DNA of 33,930 nucleotides from an uncultured Thalassotalea sp. (GCA_947502355.1 CANMZP010000037.1:1-33930), one strand, 5' to 3'. Counted from the stretch's first letter, positions 1 through 9,575 are shown. A program made the numbers and translations. Notes: generated by a model not told the origin, from the sequence alone.

Positions 1-2
1 GT

Positions 3-3000
3 AACGGTAGTTTGGTAGGCAATGTGTTCACCACAAATACAATCACTGCGGCATGTACGGTTTCAGCAAGTTTTAGTGTTGATGTAGTCAACCAAGCGCC
101 TATTGCAACCAATGACATTGTTGCTGTAGATGAAGACAGTTTGGTTATTATTGATATTCTGAATAACGACAGTGATGATGAGAATCAATTGAATACTGCT
201 GGTGTATCAATAGTGGTTGCGCCTACGCACGGTACTTTATTGGTTAGCCCATCAACCGGTGAGGTAACTTATACCCCTGAAGCGAACTATCACGGTGTCG
301 ATAGTTTTACTTATCAAGTCACCGATAGCCACAATGTGAGTTCAAATACAGCGACCGTGAGCATTACCGTTAACTCTATCAATGATGCGCCCATTGCCAA
401 TAACGATGTAATTTCAACCGCTGAAGATACTGCGATCAGCTTAGTCAGTTTGATTGCTAATGATACTGATATTGACGGTTCAATCGATGCAACGAGTGTC
501 ACTATTACTCAAGCACCAATCCATGCTCAAAGCATTGATATTGTGAATGGTGAGTTGAACTATACGCCAGAAGCAAACTTTGTAGGCAACGACACTTTCG
601 AATATACCGTATTAGATAATGAAGGTTTAGTCAGCTCGAAAGCCACGGTTACCATAACCGTGGTTGGCGAAAATGATGCGCCTGTTGCGGTTAATGACAG
701 TGCGATAACCGATGAAGATACGGTGGTTGTTATTGATGTGATCAGTAATGACACCGACATTGAAGACAGCAACCCCGACCCAACTACGGTTTCCATTACT
801 ACCGCACCAGAGCACGGTGACGTTGTGGTCGATGCTATTACCGGTGAAGTAACTTACACCCCTGCTGAAAACTTCAATGGCTCTGATAGTTTTGAGTATA
901 CTGTTAAAGATTTTGGTGTTCCTATCATAAGTTCAAATGCAGCCTTAGTGACAATCACCGTTAATGCCATTAATGATGCGCCTGTGGCAACCGATGACAG
1001 TATTGTTCTGTTTGAAGATGAACTGATTTCATTGAATGTATTAGGTAATGACAGTGACGTAGATGGTCCATTAGCATTAGACAGTGTTGCGATAACAAAT
1101 CAGCCTGAGCAAGGCAGTGTTGCCGTAGATGCCGTAACGGGATGGATCACCTATACGCCGAGCTTAAACTTTGCTGGCACCACCAGTTTCACTTACACGG
1201 TGAATGACGAGCTTGGCCTAAGCAGTAACGAAGCGACCGTAACATTACAGTTATCGCCGTTAAATGATGCACCGCAAGCCGAAGCGCAATCGGTTATTAC
1301 TGCGGAAGATACCGCGTTGGACATAACCTTAACCGGTACGGATGTCGATAATGACAGCTTAACTTATAGCGTGGTTATTGGACCGTTAAACGGTAGTTTG
1401 TCAGGCACAGGTGAAAACTTAACGTACACACCAAATCCAGACTTTAACGGCAGTGACAGCTTTACATTCAACGTTTTTGATGGCGTGATTGATTCAACCG
1501 TTGCCGTGGTTAATATTGAGGTGACACCATTAAATGATGCGCCAATAGCGTTAACACAATCCCTTGAAACCGAAGAAGACACTGCGTTAAGCATCACGTT
1601 AACAGGTGAAGATGCTGAAGATGACAGCCTTACTTATACGGTTATCGATGCACCGGCGAATGGTGAATTAACCGGAACAGCTCCGGATTTAGTTTATACA
1701 CCAGGTGAGAATTTCAACGGTAGTGACAGCTTTACCTTTAAGGTAAATGACGCTCAGGAAGACTCTGAATTGGCCATCATCAATATTACGGTAAGCCCGA
1801 TTAATGATGCACCTGTAACCTTAGATGACAGCTATACAGTAAGCGAAGGGGCAACCTTGAGCGTTGGTATTATGACGGCAGTAACGTCTAATGATGTCGA
1901 CATCGACAGTACATTTAAGGCAGTTATTGTCACAGATACTGTAAACGGTAGTGTTGAGTTAAATGAAGATGGCACTTTCACTTACACCCATAATGGCAGT
2001 GAAACCTTAACGGATTCGTTCACCTACAAAATCAATGATGGTGAATTAGATTCGAACATAGCAACAGTTACATTTAATGTGACCCCAGTAAATGATCCTG
2101 CGATCATCAGCGGCAGTGACGCCGGTACATCTTCTGGTGACAGTGGCGAAACAACGTCAGGTACGTTACTCGTTGAAGATTCTGATGTAAATGAAGCCGT
2201 ATTTATTGAACAGCAAAATAATGCAGGTGAGCATGGTCAATTTTCTGTAGATTCTGATGGTAATTGGCAGTACGTGATCAATGATGATAATAGTGCGCTT
2301 GTTGCATTAAGTCTTGATGAGACATTAACAGAAACGTTTATCGTAACAACGGTTGATGGTACGGAAATGCTGATTACCATTACTATTACTGGCGTTAATG
2401 ATGCTCCTATTGCAGTTGATGATTATGTCACTATAAATGAAGATAGCCAAACGAGCATAGACGCATTGTATAATGACAGTGATGTTGACAGTGCCGATTT
2501 ATCCGTGGTGAGTGCAAGTACCAGCCAAGGTACGGTATCAGTTGATGAGGATGGACAATTAACCTATATCCCTGTGTCTGATTTTAATGGTGATATTATT
2601 ATCGATTACATCATTACCGATGGTGATTCTATGGCCAGTGCCAAGGTATATGTAACCATTGCACCAATCAATGATGCGCCAATTGCGGTTGATGATATCG
2701 CGGTAACTTACCTAAATAAGTCGGTCACGTTATCGCACCTTGCCAACGACAGCGATATAGACAGTTCTACGCTAATAACAGCTGAATTCTCTGTTACATC
2801 AGGTACAGCTGAGTTAACCGACGATGGCCAACTATTATTTACCCCTGAAACCGATTTTATTGGCTCAGCTTATATTCAATATACCCTTAGCGATGGTGAA
2901 TCTTCGGCTAGTGCAATGATTGAAATCATCGTTTCTGCACTAGACAATGATGTAAGTAATAATCAAGCACCAGTTGCGGTGAACGATGACGTGACTTTCA

Positions 3001-6000
3001 CTAGTTGGGAACAAGCCACTATTGCGGTTCTTACTAACGATAGCGACCCTGATGGTGATGAGATCAATGTGATATCGGCTAGAACAAACGCCGGAGATGT
3101 GAAGGTTGTTGAAAATCAACTGCTTTATACACCACTGCAAGGCATCACCGATTTTGCGATTCTAGATTACATGATAATGGACAGCAAAGGCGCGTTAAGC
3201 AACGCCCAAGTTACGGTTAACTTTAATATTGAACACGCTGATTTATTGCCAGAACTTAATGTACCAACCGATCTTTGTGGTGATTTTACTGTATCAGCTG
3301 ATGCTCTATACACTCGAGTAGAATTGGGTAGCGGTTCAGCTTCTGATAGATTTGGTAACCAACTTCCAGTGTCGGTACTTGATGGTGTATCACTGTTTGC
3401 TCCAGGACTTAATGTTTTATACTGGCAAGCAATGGATGCACAAGGTAATACGGTAATAGCACCACAGCAAGTTTGTGTTAACCCGTTAGTATCTATTGCC
3501 AAAAATCAAACGGTAATCGAAGGTGAAACTGTGCATATTGGTGTGCATTTAAATGGTAATGCGCCAAGCTATCCTTTAGTGGTCCCTTATAGCGTATCAG
3601 GTACTGCCAACCAAGATGACCATAACTTATTCTCTGGAGAAGTCGTGATCACTGAGGGTACTACAGCGAGTATTGAATTTAGTACCTTAATTGATAGCCT
3701 CGATGAATCTGATGAAACCATTATTGTTACTCTTGGTGATGAGCTAAATCGCGGTGCGAAATTCCAGCAAGTGATCACGATTACTCAAGATAACTTAGCA
3801 CCGGAAATCGAATTAGCTGTGTCACAAGATAATCAACAGCGATTAGTGGTTAGTCAAACATTGGGTTTAGTAACCGTAGATGCGAGTATTTATGATCCAA
3901 ACCAAGGTGATACGTTCAGCTTTGATTGGTCAACAGGTTCGAGCAACATGGTTAATCAAAGCACTGAAAGTGACAAGTTTATCTTTGAACCAAGTCCGCT
4001 CTCACCTGGCATATATCATTTAGCACTTACCGTAACGGATACCTCAACGGATGCAAAATCGGATACGGCGGATGTTTATATTCACTTGGTTGAGCAATTA
4101 GCAATACTGTCAAATGAAGATACCGATGGTGATAACCTTGCCGATAACCTTGAAGGTCATCAAGACTTAGACGGTGATCGCATAGCCGATTACACCGACC
4201 GTATCGCCGAGTGTAATGTTTTACCTGAGCACAGTAATGTGCAAGATGGCTACCTAATTGAAGGTAATCCAGGCGTATGTTTACGCCGCGGTAAATTATC
4301 AATCGGCGGCGAAACCGGCGCAGCGCATCTTACCAATACCGATGTGGCCGTTGAATTAAACGGTTTAATTGAAGATACAGAAGCCGTTAATATTGGCGGT
4401 ATTTTCGACTTCATCGCGTATCAGCTTCCAGAAAGCCAACAATCAGTAACCATTGCAATACCACAACGTAATCCGATCCCGACGAATGCCGTATATCGAC
4501 AATATCATCGAAATACAGGTTGGACGGATTTTGTTGAAGATGACACCAATAGCTTATGGTCAACTCAAGGTGAACCAGGCTATTGCCCACCACCAAACAG
4601 TGATTCATGGCAGGCCGGTTTAAACGAAGGCCATTGGTGTGTGCAACTAGTAATTAGTGATGGTGAAGTTAACGATAATGATAAAACTTCTAATGCCACT
4701 GTGATTGAAACTGGTTTTGTTGGAGTATTGAAGGATGGCAATTTACCGCCTATTGCAAACGACATGGAAATTTGGTTGCCTTTAAATGCTGAAACGATGA
4801 TTGATGTATTTGATTTAGTCAACGATCCTGATGGTGATAACTTATCATTAACCTCGGCCACACCAAGCTTTGGTAAGGTGAATGTGGTTGCTAATCAACT
4901 AGTTTATCAAGCATTAATCGATTATGCCGGAACAGATATTATTGGCTATGGCGTTTCTGATGGAAAAGGCGGAACCGCTCATGGAGAAATAACGATTAAC
5001 TTTATTACGAATCAGGCACCAGTTATTGCAAATATAGCCGTCCCTGAAATTAAGCAAGGAACCCAAACCGAGCTGATTAACATTATTGATGTTACATCAG
5101 ATGCCGATAATGATACTGTCGAACTTATTAGTGCAAGTGCATTAAATGGTGAGATAACTTTTGACCCGAATGGTGACTTAGTGTACCTACCAAATGACAG
5201 TTTCTCTGGTACAGATACCATAACGGTTGAGGTTCAAGATTCATATGGGAATACTAGCATGACAACATTTACCGTTTCGGTAATACCAAGAACTGAAGTA
5301 ACATCAGTGACGAAATCATCTGGGGGCGCGTTCAGTTGGTTATTAATATTAACGACAATACTAATGGCCTGTCGCCGCATTACGTTCGCAACAATGCGAC
5401 CACTGGCAATTGTAAGTATATTTATTTTTAGCTTTACAATCCAAACGCCTACTTATGCAGAAACAACAAAGTGCGATAGCGATGTGTCTAAGGGTTGTCC
5501 TGCTTTTAATGGCTGGTTTATTGGCGGCCAATTAGGGCAAGCAGAAACAGATGTTAGTCAAAAGCAAATTGACGATGCGTTTAATGACGTTGGCATCATC
5601 GCTAGCAGTGTCAGTGTCGATGAAACTGATTTTAGCTATGAAGTCTTTGGTGGCTATAAGTTCAATCAATACCTCGCGTTACAGTTAGGATATTTAGATC
5701 TTGGCGAAAGAGAGGTTCGCTTTGATGGTGAAGCCAATGATCTTCCCGGTTTTTACGATGCCGCAGAGCATGTTTATCCAGACACGGGTAAAGGCTTTAA
5801 TGTCTCTGCAATTCTTTCTTACCCTGTTACTCAGCAATTGACGCTTTCGGGTAAAGTCGGTGTTTTTGATTGGGAGCGCGATTACGACACCTATACCAAT
5901 AACAATGATGTTGGTTCAGATTCTATCTCGGGTACTGATTTAATGTTAGGCGTTGAAGCAGGTTATAGTTTTCGACGAGATCTTCAATTGTTTGCTTCTT

Positions 6001-6839
6001 ATCAGACAGTGTCTTTAGAAAACCATGATGTTGACCAATTTAGCTTAGGCGTTCGTTATTACTTTGGTCAATCAGAAGCTAAATCACCTCCAAAGCGCCA
6101 GCCAGTTATTGCTAAGGTAGAGCCTGTTGTCGCAATCATTGAACCGGTTGTTGAGGTAATTGAACCGGTACAAGAGATTGTTGAACTCATCCAAGCGCCA
6201 GAGCCTATTTCAATTTATTTTGCTCTAGACAAATTTAATATCGATGCGCCAAGTCTTGCAAAAATTAAGAAAGCGCAAGACGTATTAGCGAAAGAAACGG
6301 ATTTAATTGCCATTATGACTGGGTATGCATCGACCTTAGGATCTGCTGATTGGAACTTCCAATTATCAAACTGGCGAGTTCATGAAGTGGCTAAAATGTT
6401 ATATCTAAATGATGTTAACAGTTCACGATTGAGCACAACATATAAAGGTGATGTTAGCCAAGATGCCACACCGAAAAGTCAGCGTACCGATATCGTATTT
6501 GTGAGGGTACCAAAAGATTTAATGGTGCAAGAAAAAACCACCATAAACTTTGGTATATTCTCCGATAAGCTAGTTTTAGCCGATGTTGAAAAGATCAAAC
6601 AAGCGATAGCAAAAGTTAACCTGAATAAACTGAATCATGTATCGGTTGTAGCCTATGCTAAATACCCTGGTAATGAGCGAGACTTGAAAGAATTAGCATC
6701 GAATCGCGCCAATAAGGTGGCCGAGGTATTGAAGAATGAAGGGATTGACAAACTAATAACCACCAACTTTATTTTGTTAAAAGATAATGAACAACCGCAA
6801 GGTCGTAAAGTGGACATTGAATTTCATACTGAAAAATAA
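3..6839 (+). CDS. Giant tandem-95/cadherin-like surface protein fused to an OmpA-like outer-membrane protein (5' end outside window)
   Basis: The frame is open to the window edge, so the true start lies upstream; residues here count from the TTG at position 12. The first visible residues (GSLVGNVFTT...CTVSASF) look like the end of an InlB-type repeat. Residues 27 to about 1080 hold some 11 repeats of roughly 90-100 residues with NDAPxAxxD borders (tandem-95/Big_9 cadherin-like, one VCBS-like near 700). Then follow a Calx-beta-like segment (~1157-1260), a PKD-like domain (~1262-1360), a DTDGDNLAD calcium-type motif (~1370-1395), a choice-of-anchor-U-like region (~1402-1573) and two more repeats. 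Residues 1769-1789 form a GlyGly-CTERM-like tail: SSGG, a hydrophobic stretch, then RR. Without a stop, a signal peptide (from M1785 or M1795, ending TYA-ETT), an outer-membrane barrel (~1832-2020, ending YYFG), a Pro/Val/Glu linker and two OmpA-like domains follow. Likely a calcium-dependent adhesin. Family roles are inferred from motifs; the fusion is seen directly. Confidence 0.9.
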   Translation, partial: NGSLVGNVFTTNTITAACTVSASFSVDVVNQAPIATNDIVAVDEDSLVIIDILNNDSDDENQLNTAGVSIVVAPTHGTLLVSPSTGEVTYTPEANYHGVDSFTYQVTDSHNVSSNTATVSITVNSINDAPIANNDVISTAEDTAISLVSLIANDTDIDGSIDATSVTITQAPIHAQSIDIVNGELNYTPEANFVGNDTFEYTVLDNEGLVSSKATVTITVVGENDAPVAVNDSAITDEDTVVVIDVISNDTDIEDSNPDPTTVSITTAPEHGDVVVDAITGEVTYTPAENFNGSDSFEYTVKDFGVPIISSNAALVTITVNAINDAPVATDDSIVLFEDELISLNVLGNDSDVDGPLALDSVAITNQPEQGSVAVDAVTGWITYTPSLNFAGTTSFTYTVNDELGLSSNEATVTLQLSPLNDAPQAEAQSVITAEDTALDITLTGTDVDNDSLTYSVVIGPLNGSLSGTGENLTYTPNPDFNGSDSFTFNVFDGVIDSTVAVVNIEVTPLNDAPIALTQSLETEEDTALSITLTGEDAEDDSLTYTVIDAPANGELTGTAPDLVYTPGENFNGSDSFTFKVNDAQEDSELAIINITVSPINDAPVTLDDSYTVSEGATLSVGIMTAVTSNDVDIDSTFKAVIVTDTVNGSVELNEDGTFTYTHNGSETLTDSFTYKINDGELDSNIATVTFNVTPVNDPAIISGSDAGTSSGDSGETTSGTLLVEDSDVNEAVFIEQQNNAGEHGQFSVDSDGNWQYVINDDNSALVALSLDETLTETFIVTTVDGTEMLITITITGVNDAPIAVDDYVTINEDSQTSIDALYNDSDVDSADLSVVSASTSQGTVSVDEDGQLTYIPVSDFNGDIIIDYIITDGDSMASAKVYVTIAPINDAPIAVDDIAVTYLNKSVTLSHLANDSDIDSSTLITAEFSVTSGTAELTDDGQLLFTPETDFIGSAYIQYTLSDGESSASAMIEIIVSALDNDVSNNQAPVAVNDDVTFTSWEQATIAVLTNDSDPDGDEINVISARTNAGDVKVVENQLLYTPLQGITDFAILDYMIMDSKGALSNAQVTVNFNIEHADLLPELNVPTDLCGDFTVSADALYTRVELGSGSASDRFGNQLPVSVLDGVSLFAPGLNVLYWQAMDAQGNTVIAPQQVCVNPLVSIAKNQTVIEGETVHIGVHLNGNAPSYPLVVPYSVSGTANQDDHNLFSGEVVITEGTTASIEFSTLIDSLDESDETIIVTLGDELNRGAKFQQVITITQDNLAPEIELAVSQDNQQRLVVSQTLGLVTVDASIYDPNQGDTFSFDWSTGSSNMVNQSTESDKFIFEPSPLSPGIYHLALTVTDTSTDAKSDTADVYIHLVEQLAILSNEDTDGDNLADNLEGHQDLDGDRIADYTDRIAECNVLPEHSNVQDGYLIEGNPGVCLRRGKLSIGGETGAAHLTNTDVAVELNGLIEDTEAVNIGGIFDFIAYQLPESQQSVTIAIPQRNPIPTNAVYRQYHRNTGWTDFVEDDTNSLWSTQGEPGYCPPPNSDSWQAGLNEGHWCVQLVISDGEVNDNDKTSNATVIETGFVGVLKDGNLPPIANDMEIWLPLNAETMIDVFDLVNDPDGDNLSLTSATPSFGKVNVVANQLVYQALIDYAGTDIIGYGVSDGKGGTAHGEITINFITNQAPVIANIAVPEIKQGTQTELINIIDVTSDADNDTVELISASALNGEITFDPNGDLVYLPNDSFSGTDTITVEVQDSYGNTSMTTFTVSVIPRTEVTSVTKSSGGAFSWLLILTTILMACRRITFATMRPLAIVSIFIFSFTIQTPTYAETTKCDSDVSKGCPAFNGWFIGGQLGQAETDVSQKQIDDAFNDVGIIASSVSVDETDFSYEVFGGYKFNQYLALQLGYLDLGEREVRFDGEANDLPGFYDAAEHVYPDTGKGFNVSAILSYPVTQQLTLSGKVGVFDWERDYDTYTNNNDVGSDSISGTDLMLGVEAGYSFRRDLQLFASYQTVSLENHDVDQFSLGVRYYFGQSEAKSPPKRQPVIAKVEPVVAIIEPVVEVIEPVQEIVELIQAPEPISIYFALDKFNIDAPSLAKIKKAQDVLAKETDLIAIMTGYASTLGSADWNFQLSNWRVHEVAKMLYLNDVNSSRLSTTYKGDVSQDATPKSQRTDIVFVRVPKDLMVQEKTTINFGIFSDKLVLADVEKIKQAIAKVNLNKLNHVSVVAYAKYPGNERDLKELASNRANKVAEVLKNEGIDKLITTNFILLKDNEQPQGRKVDIEFHTEK
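90..3240 (+). repeat. Tandem repeat array encoding cadherin-like domains
   Basis: Units of about 270-300 bp recur, each starting with a conserved coding block AATGATGC(G/A)CC (Asn-Asp-Ala-Pro). Copies of that block are seen near 381, 671, 971, 1263, 1533, 1803, 2397 and 2670. Two neighbouring units, roughly 1263-1532 and 1533-1802, form a subfamily with shared EDTAL, DDSLTY and FNGSDSFTF blocks and the same 270-bp length, which suggests a local duplication. Arrays like this can change copy number by recombination and are prone to assembly collapse. Confidence 0.8.
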
Positions 6840-6854
6840 GCTTTACTAATAACA

Positions 6855-6883
6855 AATTCGGGAGCTAAAATAGATCCCGAATT
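6855..6883 (+). terminator. Hairpin just after the adhesin/OmpA gene
   Basis: A 9-bp perfect stem AATTCGGGA / TCCCGAATT (6855-6863 with 6875-6883) encloses an 11-base loop. It lies 16 bases after the stop codon and just before the T-rich terminator at 6891, so it may aid termination or protect the 3' end of the mRNA. It has no T tract of its own. Confidence 0.45.
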
Positions 6884-6890
6884 AGAAATC

Positions 6891-6918
6891 AGCCTAGCTT
6901 TTGCTAGGCTTTTTGTTT
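6891..6918 (+). terminator. Rho-independent terminator of the adhesin/OmpA gene
   Basis: AGCCTAGC (6891-6898), a TTTT loop and GCTAGGCT (6903-6910) form a perfect 8-bp stem followed by TTTTGTTT. It sits about 50 bases after the stop codon of the long gene. Confidence 0.85.
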
Positions 6919-6983
6919 GTGGCCAGGTTTGGCTAAAATATTGATTTTAATGTTATTGTTGGATATGAATTACCAAATAGCAT

Positions 6984-7199
6984 TTAACTCTTAAATTCAA
7001 ACCCACCTTTTTCACTTACAACTAAATTACTGTGGTGGATTTTATGCTTGCAATTAGGGCATGTGGCGGTTGATGCTTCTTCAATATATTCATGCTCAAA
7101 ATCATCTGGCGAGAGGTTAATTTAAGTTTCCTACCAATTATCATAAACGGTATCGCATTTAGGAAAGCGAACAAGTATAAATTCTATAAGGGAAGTCAT
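6984..7199 (-). pseudogene. Broken small zinc-ribbon gene (two in-frame stops)
   Basis: On the minus strand one frame of 72 codons runs from an ATG at 7199 to a TAA at 6984, interrupted by TAG and TAA after 22 and 25 codons. Before the stops it reads MTSLIEFILVRFPKCDTVYD; after them it reads LSPDDFEHEYIEE and then TCPNCKHKIHHSNLVV. CPNC is an intact zinc knuckle, and FPKC looks like a CPKC knuckle that lost its first cysteine. Keeping the same frame and a sensible zinc-ribbon pattern across two stops suggests recent decay of a two-knuckle protein. The alternative is a short real gene expressed only from the 3' part, but no start codon with a ribosome site is visible there. I do not recognise the family. 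Confidence 0.4.
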
Positions 7200-7233
7200 G
7201 GTAAACACTCAAAAATTAATCAATATGTAAGTT

Positions 7234-7300
7234 GTTGGTTGCTGTGCCATTTAAAATCCACACCCTTTGCGGGCGTGCCAGTTCAAGTCCGGCATCCAAC
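7234..7300 (+). pseudogene. tRNA-Leu(UAA)-like 3' remnant
   Basis: The stretch from 7249 carries ATTTAAAATCC, the anticodon loop and 3' stem seen in tRNA-Leu(UAA), then a variable-arm-like CCCTTTGCGGGCG, then a T arm with the invariant GTTCAAGTC flanked by GCCA and CGGC (one mismatch in the stem). The 3' acceptor-like ATCCAAC could pair with GTTGGTT at 7234, with one mismatch. There is no D arm, the anticodon 5' stem does not pair, and no CCA follows. It is therefore a remnant and not a working tRNA, of the kind left as a duplicated attachment site by an element that integrates in a tRNA 3' end. No integrase is visible nearby. Confidence 0.45.
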
Positions 7301-7317
7301 TTATTACGCTCAAAAAG

Positions 7318-9495
7318 CTAGTTGTAGTCACTATATTCGGCCAAAACAATGGCTTCTTCATTAAAGCTTTGCCAATCTGTATTATATTCCCATTCACTTA
7401 ACCAATTAGCTAATTCTTCTACAGGCATAGGCATAGCAATGCCGAAGCCTTGGGCATAATCACACCTCATTTGCTTTAACCGTTTACCATGCTCTAATGT
7501 TTCCACGCCTTCGGCAATGATTTTTCGTTTAAATACTCTGGCCAATTCAATTGTTGCCTCAACGATTGCACTATCCTCTGGGTTTGACAGCATGCCTTGG
7601 ATAAAGCTACGATCAATTTTGATGTATTTGGCTTTTAAACGTTTTAAATAAGACAAAGATGAATAGCCTGTGCCAAAATCATCAATTGCAAACAAAACAC
7701 CTAATTCGGAGCATTGGTTTATCACTTTCGCAACATGATTTACATCATTTAAAGAGACATTTTCAACGATTTCTAATATCAATCTTCCTGGTCGATAATT
7801 TGGGTGTTTATTTAGTATTGCTTCTAGCTTTTCAACAAAGTCAGCTTGTTGTAATTGTAATGGGGTAATATTGACACTTATGGTTAACTCCGGATTCGTG
7901 TGATGCCATTGGTTCAGTTGCCTTAAAGCATCCGAAATAACCTTTTCGCCTAACTCAACTGTCAGCATGTTATGCTCTATAACCGGCAAAAATTGACCTG
8001 GGGCTAATATGCCAAATACTGGATGTTGCCAACGAATTAATGCCTCAAAGCCTAGCACCTTCATATTTTTTAAATCAACTTTGGGTTGATAAAATAGGAT
8101 GAATTCATTGTTATGAAATGCACTTTTTATCAGTTTTATTTCTTCATATCTGTGCTTGATGGCGACGTCTTTTTCAACATCAAATAAATAAAACGTGTTC
8201 TTACCCGATTGTTTAGCAATGTACATGGCTTGGTCGGCATGTCGAATTAGCTGATCTGAGTTAGACGGATCTTCAGGGTATAAGGTTACCCCGATACTGC
8301 CAGATACCTTTAAAGATTTACCATCAATAATAACGGGGGTGGCAACGGCCTCTAACATTCTATTTAACATTGGGGTAAATGATTGTTCATGATTAATCTC
8401 ATCGAGAATTGCTACAAATTCATCACCACCAAAACGGGCCAAAGTGTCACACTCACGTATACAGTTTTTTAAGTTGTTTGAGATATGGCACAGAAATTCA
8501 TCACCGATTTTATGCCCGTATTGGTCGTTAATTTTTTTAAATCCATCTAAATCAATAAAGGCTATAGCAACAGATTTTTCGCTTCGCTTACTTCGTAACA
8601 TGGCCGAGCGCATGCGCTCGGATAATAAGTTACGGTTTGGCAAATTCGTCAAAGGGTCGTAATGCGCATGATTTTTTAAGGATTGATTCGAGTTCTCAAG
8701 ACTACGCAAGGTTTTCATTTGCTCAGATATGTCTTGAAATATCCCTGTCAATTTTGTTGTTATGCCATTCGTTTGTGTAACGATACATGTCGTTCTTACA
8801 TCGATTTTTCGGCCCTTGGTTGTATACATTTGCAAGGTTAAATCATAATTTTCCCCTTCGCTTATCGCTTTGTGAAGGGCCACTTCTAAAACTTTTTTTG
8901 ATTCCGGTAAATATAAATTTAGACCTGCGTCAACGGTGGGGTCAAAATCTTGTTCAGAGGTTTCGTGGATTCTAAACGTTTCTTTAGTCCAAAATAATTC
9001 AGTACTAATTAAATCTAGTTCCCAACCACCGAGTTTCGCTATCTTTTGCGATTCATCTAGCAGCTTTGTTTTGGTGACTAAGTCTTGTTCATCTAATTTA
9101 CGTTGGGTGATATCAAGATGTGTACCTATCATTCTTTTCGGGTTTCCATCATCATCCCAGCTAATGCACTTACCTGATGCTAATACCCATATGTAATGAC
9201 CGCCTTTATGCTTCATTCTTGCTTCTACTTGATAAATCTCAGCTTTACCTTGCCAGTATCTTTCAAGCTGTTCATTGGCCTTTATTAAATCTTCAGGATG
9301 AATCGTATTTGCCCATGTTTCAAATTGTATGGGTTGTAACTCTTCAACCGTATAGCCTATCAGACTCGCCCAGCGTTCATTAAAAATAAGCTCGCCAGTT
9401 GGAATTTGCCAATCCCACACACCTACTTCAGTCGCATTTATAACGAGTTCGAAGACGTCTTGATTTATTATTGGTTGTTTTACTTTGTGAGGCAT
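7318..9495 (-). CDS. PAS-PAS-GGDEF-EAL cyclic-di-GMP enzyme
   Basis: A 725-residue cytoplasmic protein with no membrane segment. A PAS_3-type domain covers about 12-133 and a second PAS-like domain about 145-262. The GGDEF domain (~275-435) keeps GGDEF at 356-360 and the inhibitory I-site RECD at 347-350, exactly five residues upstream. The EAL domain (~455-705) keeps EALIRW at 484-489, a glutamate in LEIVEN and DDFGTGYSS at 605-613. By family knowledge such a protein can make c-di-GMP from two GTP and hydrolyse it to pGpG; with both sites complete, the net activity cannot be told from sequence. The two PAS domains probably sense a small ligand or redox state. It is a single gene with only a weak A-rich ribosome site, and its 3' end lies 18 bases from the tRNA-like remnant. 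Confidence 0.95.
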   Translation of the reverse strand: MPHKVKQPIINQDVFELVINATEVGVWDWQIPTGELIFNERWASLIGYTVEELQPIQFETWANTIHPEDLIKANEQLERYWQGKAEIYQVEARMKHKGGHYIWVLASGKCISWDDDGNPKRMIGTHLDITQRKLDEQDLVTKTKLLDESQKIAKLGGWELDLISTELFWTKETFRIHETSEQDFDPTVDAGLNLYLPESKKVLEVALHKAISEGENYDLTLQMYTTKGRKIDVRTTCIVTQTNGITTKLTGIFQDISEQMKTLRSLENSNQSLKNHAHYDPLTNLPNRNLLSERMRSAMLRSKRSEKSVAIAFIDLDGFKKINDQYGHKIGDEFLCHISNNLKNCIRECDTLARFGGDEFVAILDEINHEQSFTPMLNRMLEAVATPVIIDGKSLKVSGSIGVTLYPEDPSNSDQLIRHADQAMYIAKQSGKNTFYLFDVEKDVAIKHRYEEIKLIKSAFHNNEFILFYQPKVDLKNMKVLGFEALIRWQHPVFGILAPGQFLPVIEHNMLTVELGEKVISDALRQLNQWHHTNPELTISVNITPLQLQQADFVEKLEAILNKHPNYRPGRLILEIVENVSLNDVNHVAKVINQCSELGVLFAIDDFGTGYSSLSYLKRLKAKYIKIDRSFIQGMLSNPEDSAIVEATIELARVFKRKIIAEGVETLEHGKRLKQMRCDYAQGFGIAMPMPVEELANWLSEWEYNTDWQSFNEEAIVLAEYSDYN

Positions 9496-9557
9496 TTAAA
9501 TTATTTTTCTTGTTATGAACAATACGCGCCAATGATAACAAAACTATTACTTTTACC

Positions 9558-9575
9558 AAAAGTAAAAGTAAAAGT
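9558..9575. repeat. Three tandem AAAAGT hexamers
   Basis: AAAAGT occurs three times in perfect tandem upstream of the PAS-GGDEF-EAL gene start. A complementary ACTTTTAC lies just before it, so a short hairpin is possible. The unit could vary by slippage and lies where the promoter of the minus-strand gene would be expected. Confidence 0.5.

Noticed and set aside
314-5221. Several minus-strand frames of 62-111 residues inside the adhesin gene
   Set aside because: They are low-complexity Ser/Val/Thr-rich shadows of the repeat-coding strand, without ribosome sites or recognisable domains.
7092-7364. A plus-strand 90-residue frame across the tRNA-like remnant
   Set aside because: It runs over the broken zinc-ribbon gene, the tRNA-like segment and the end of the c-di-GMP gene, has no ribosome site and no protein-like pattern.
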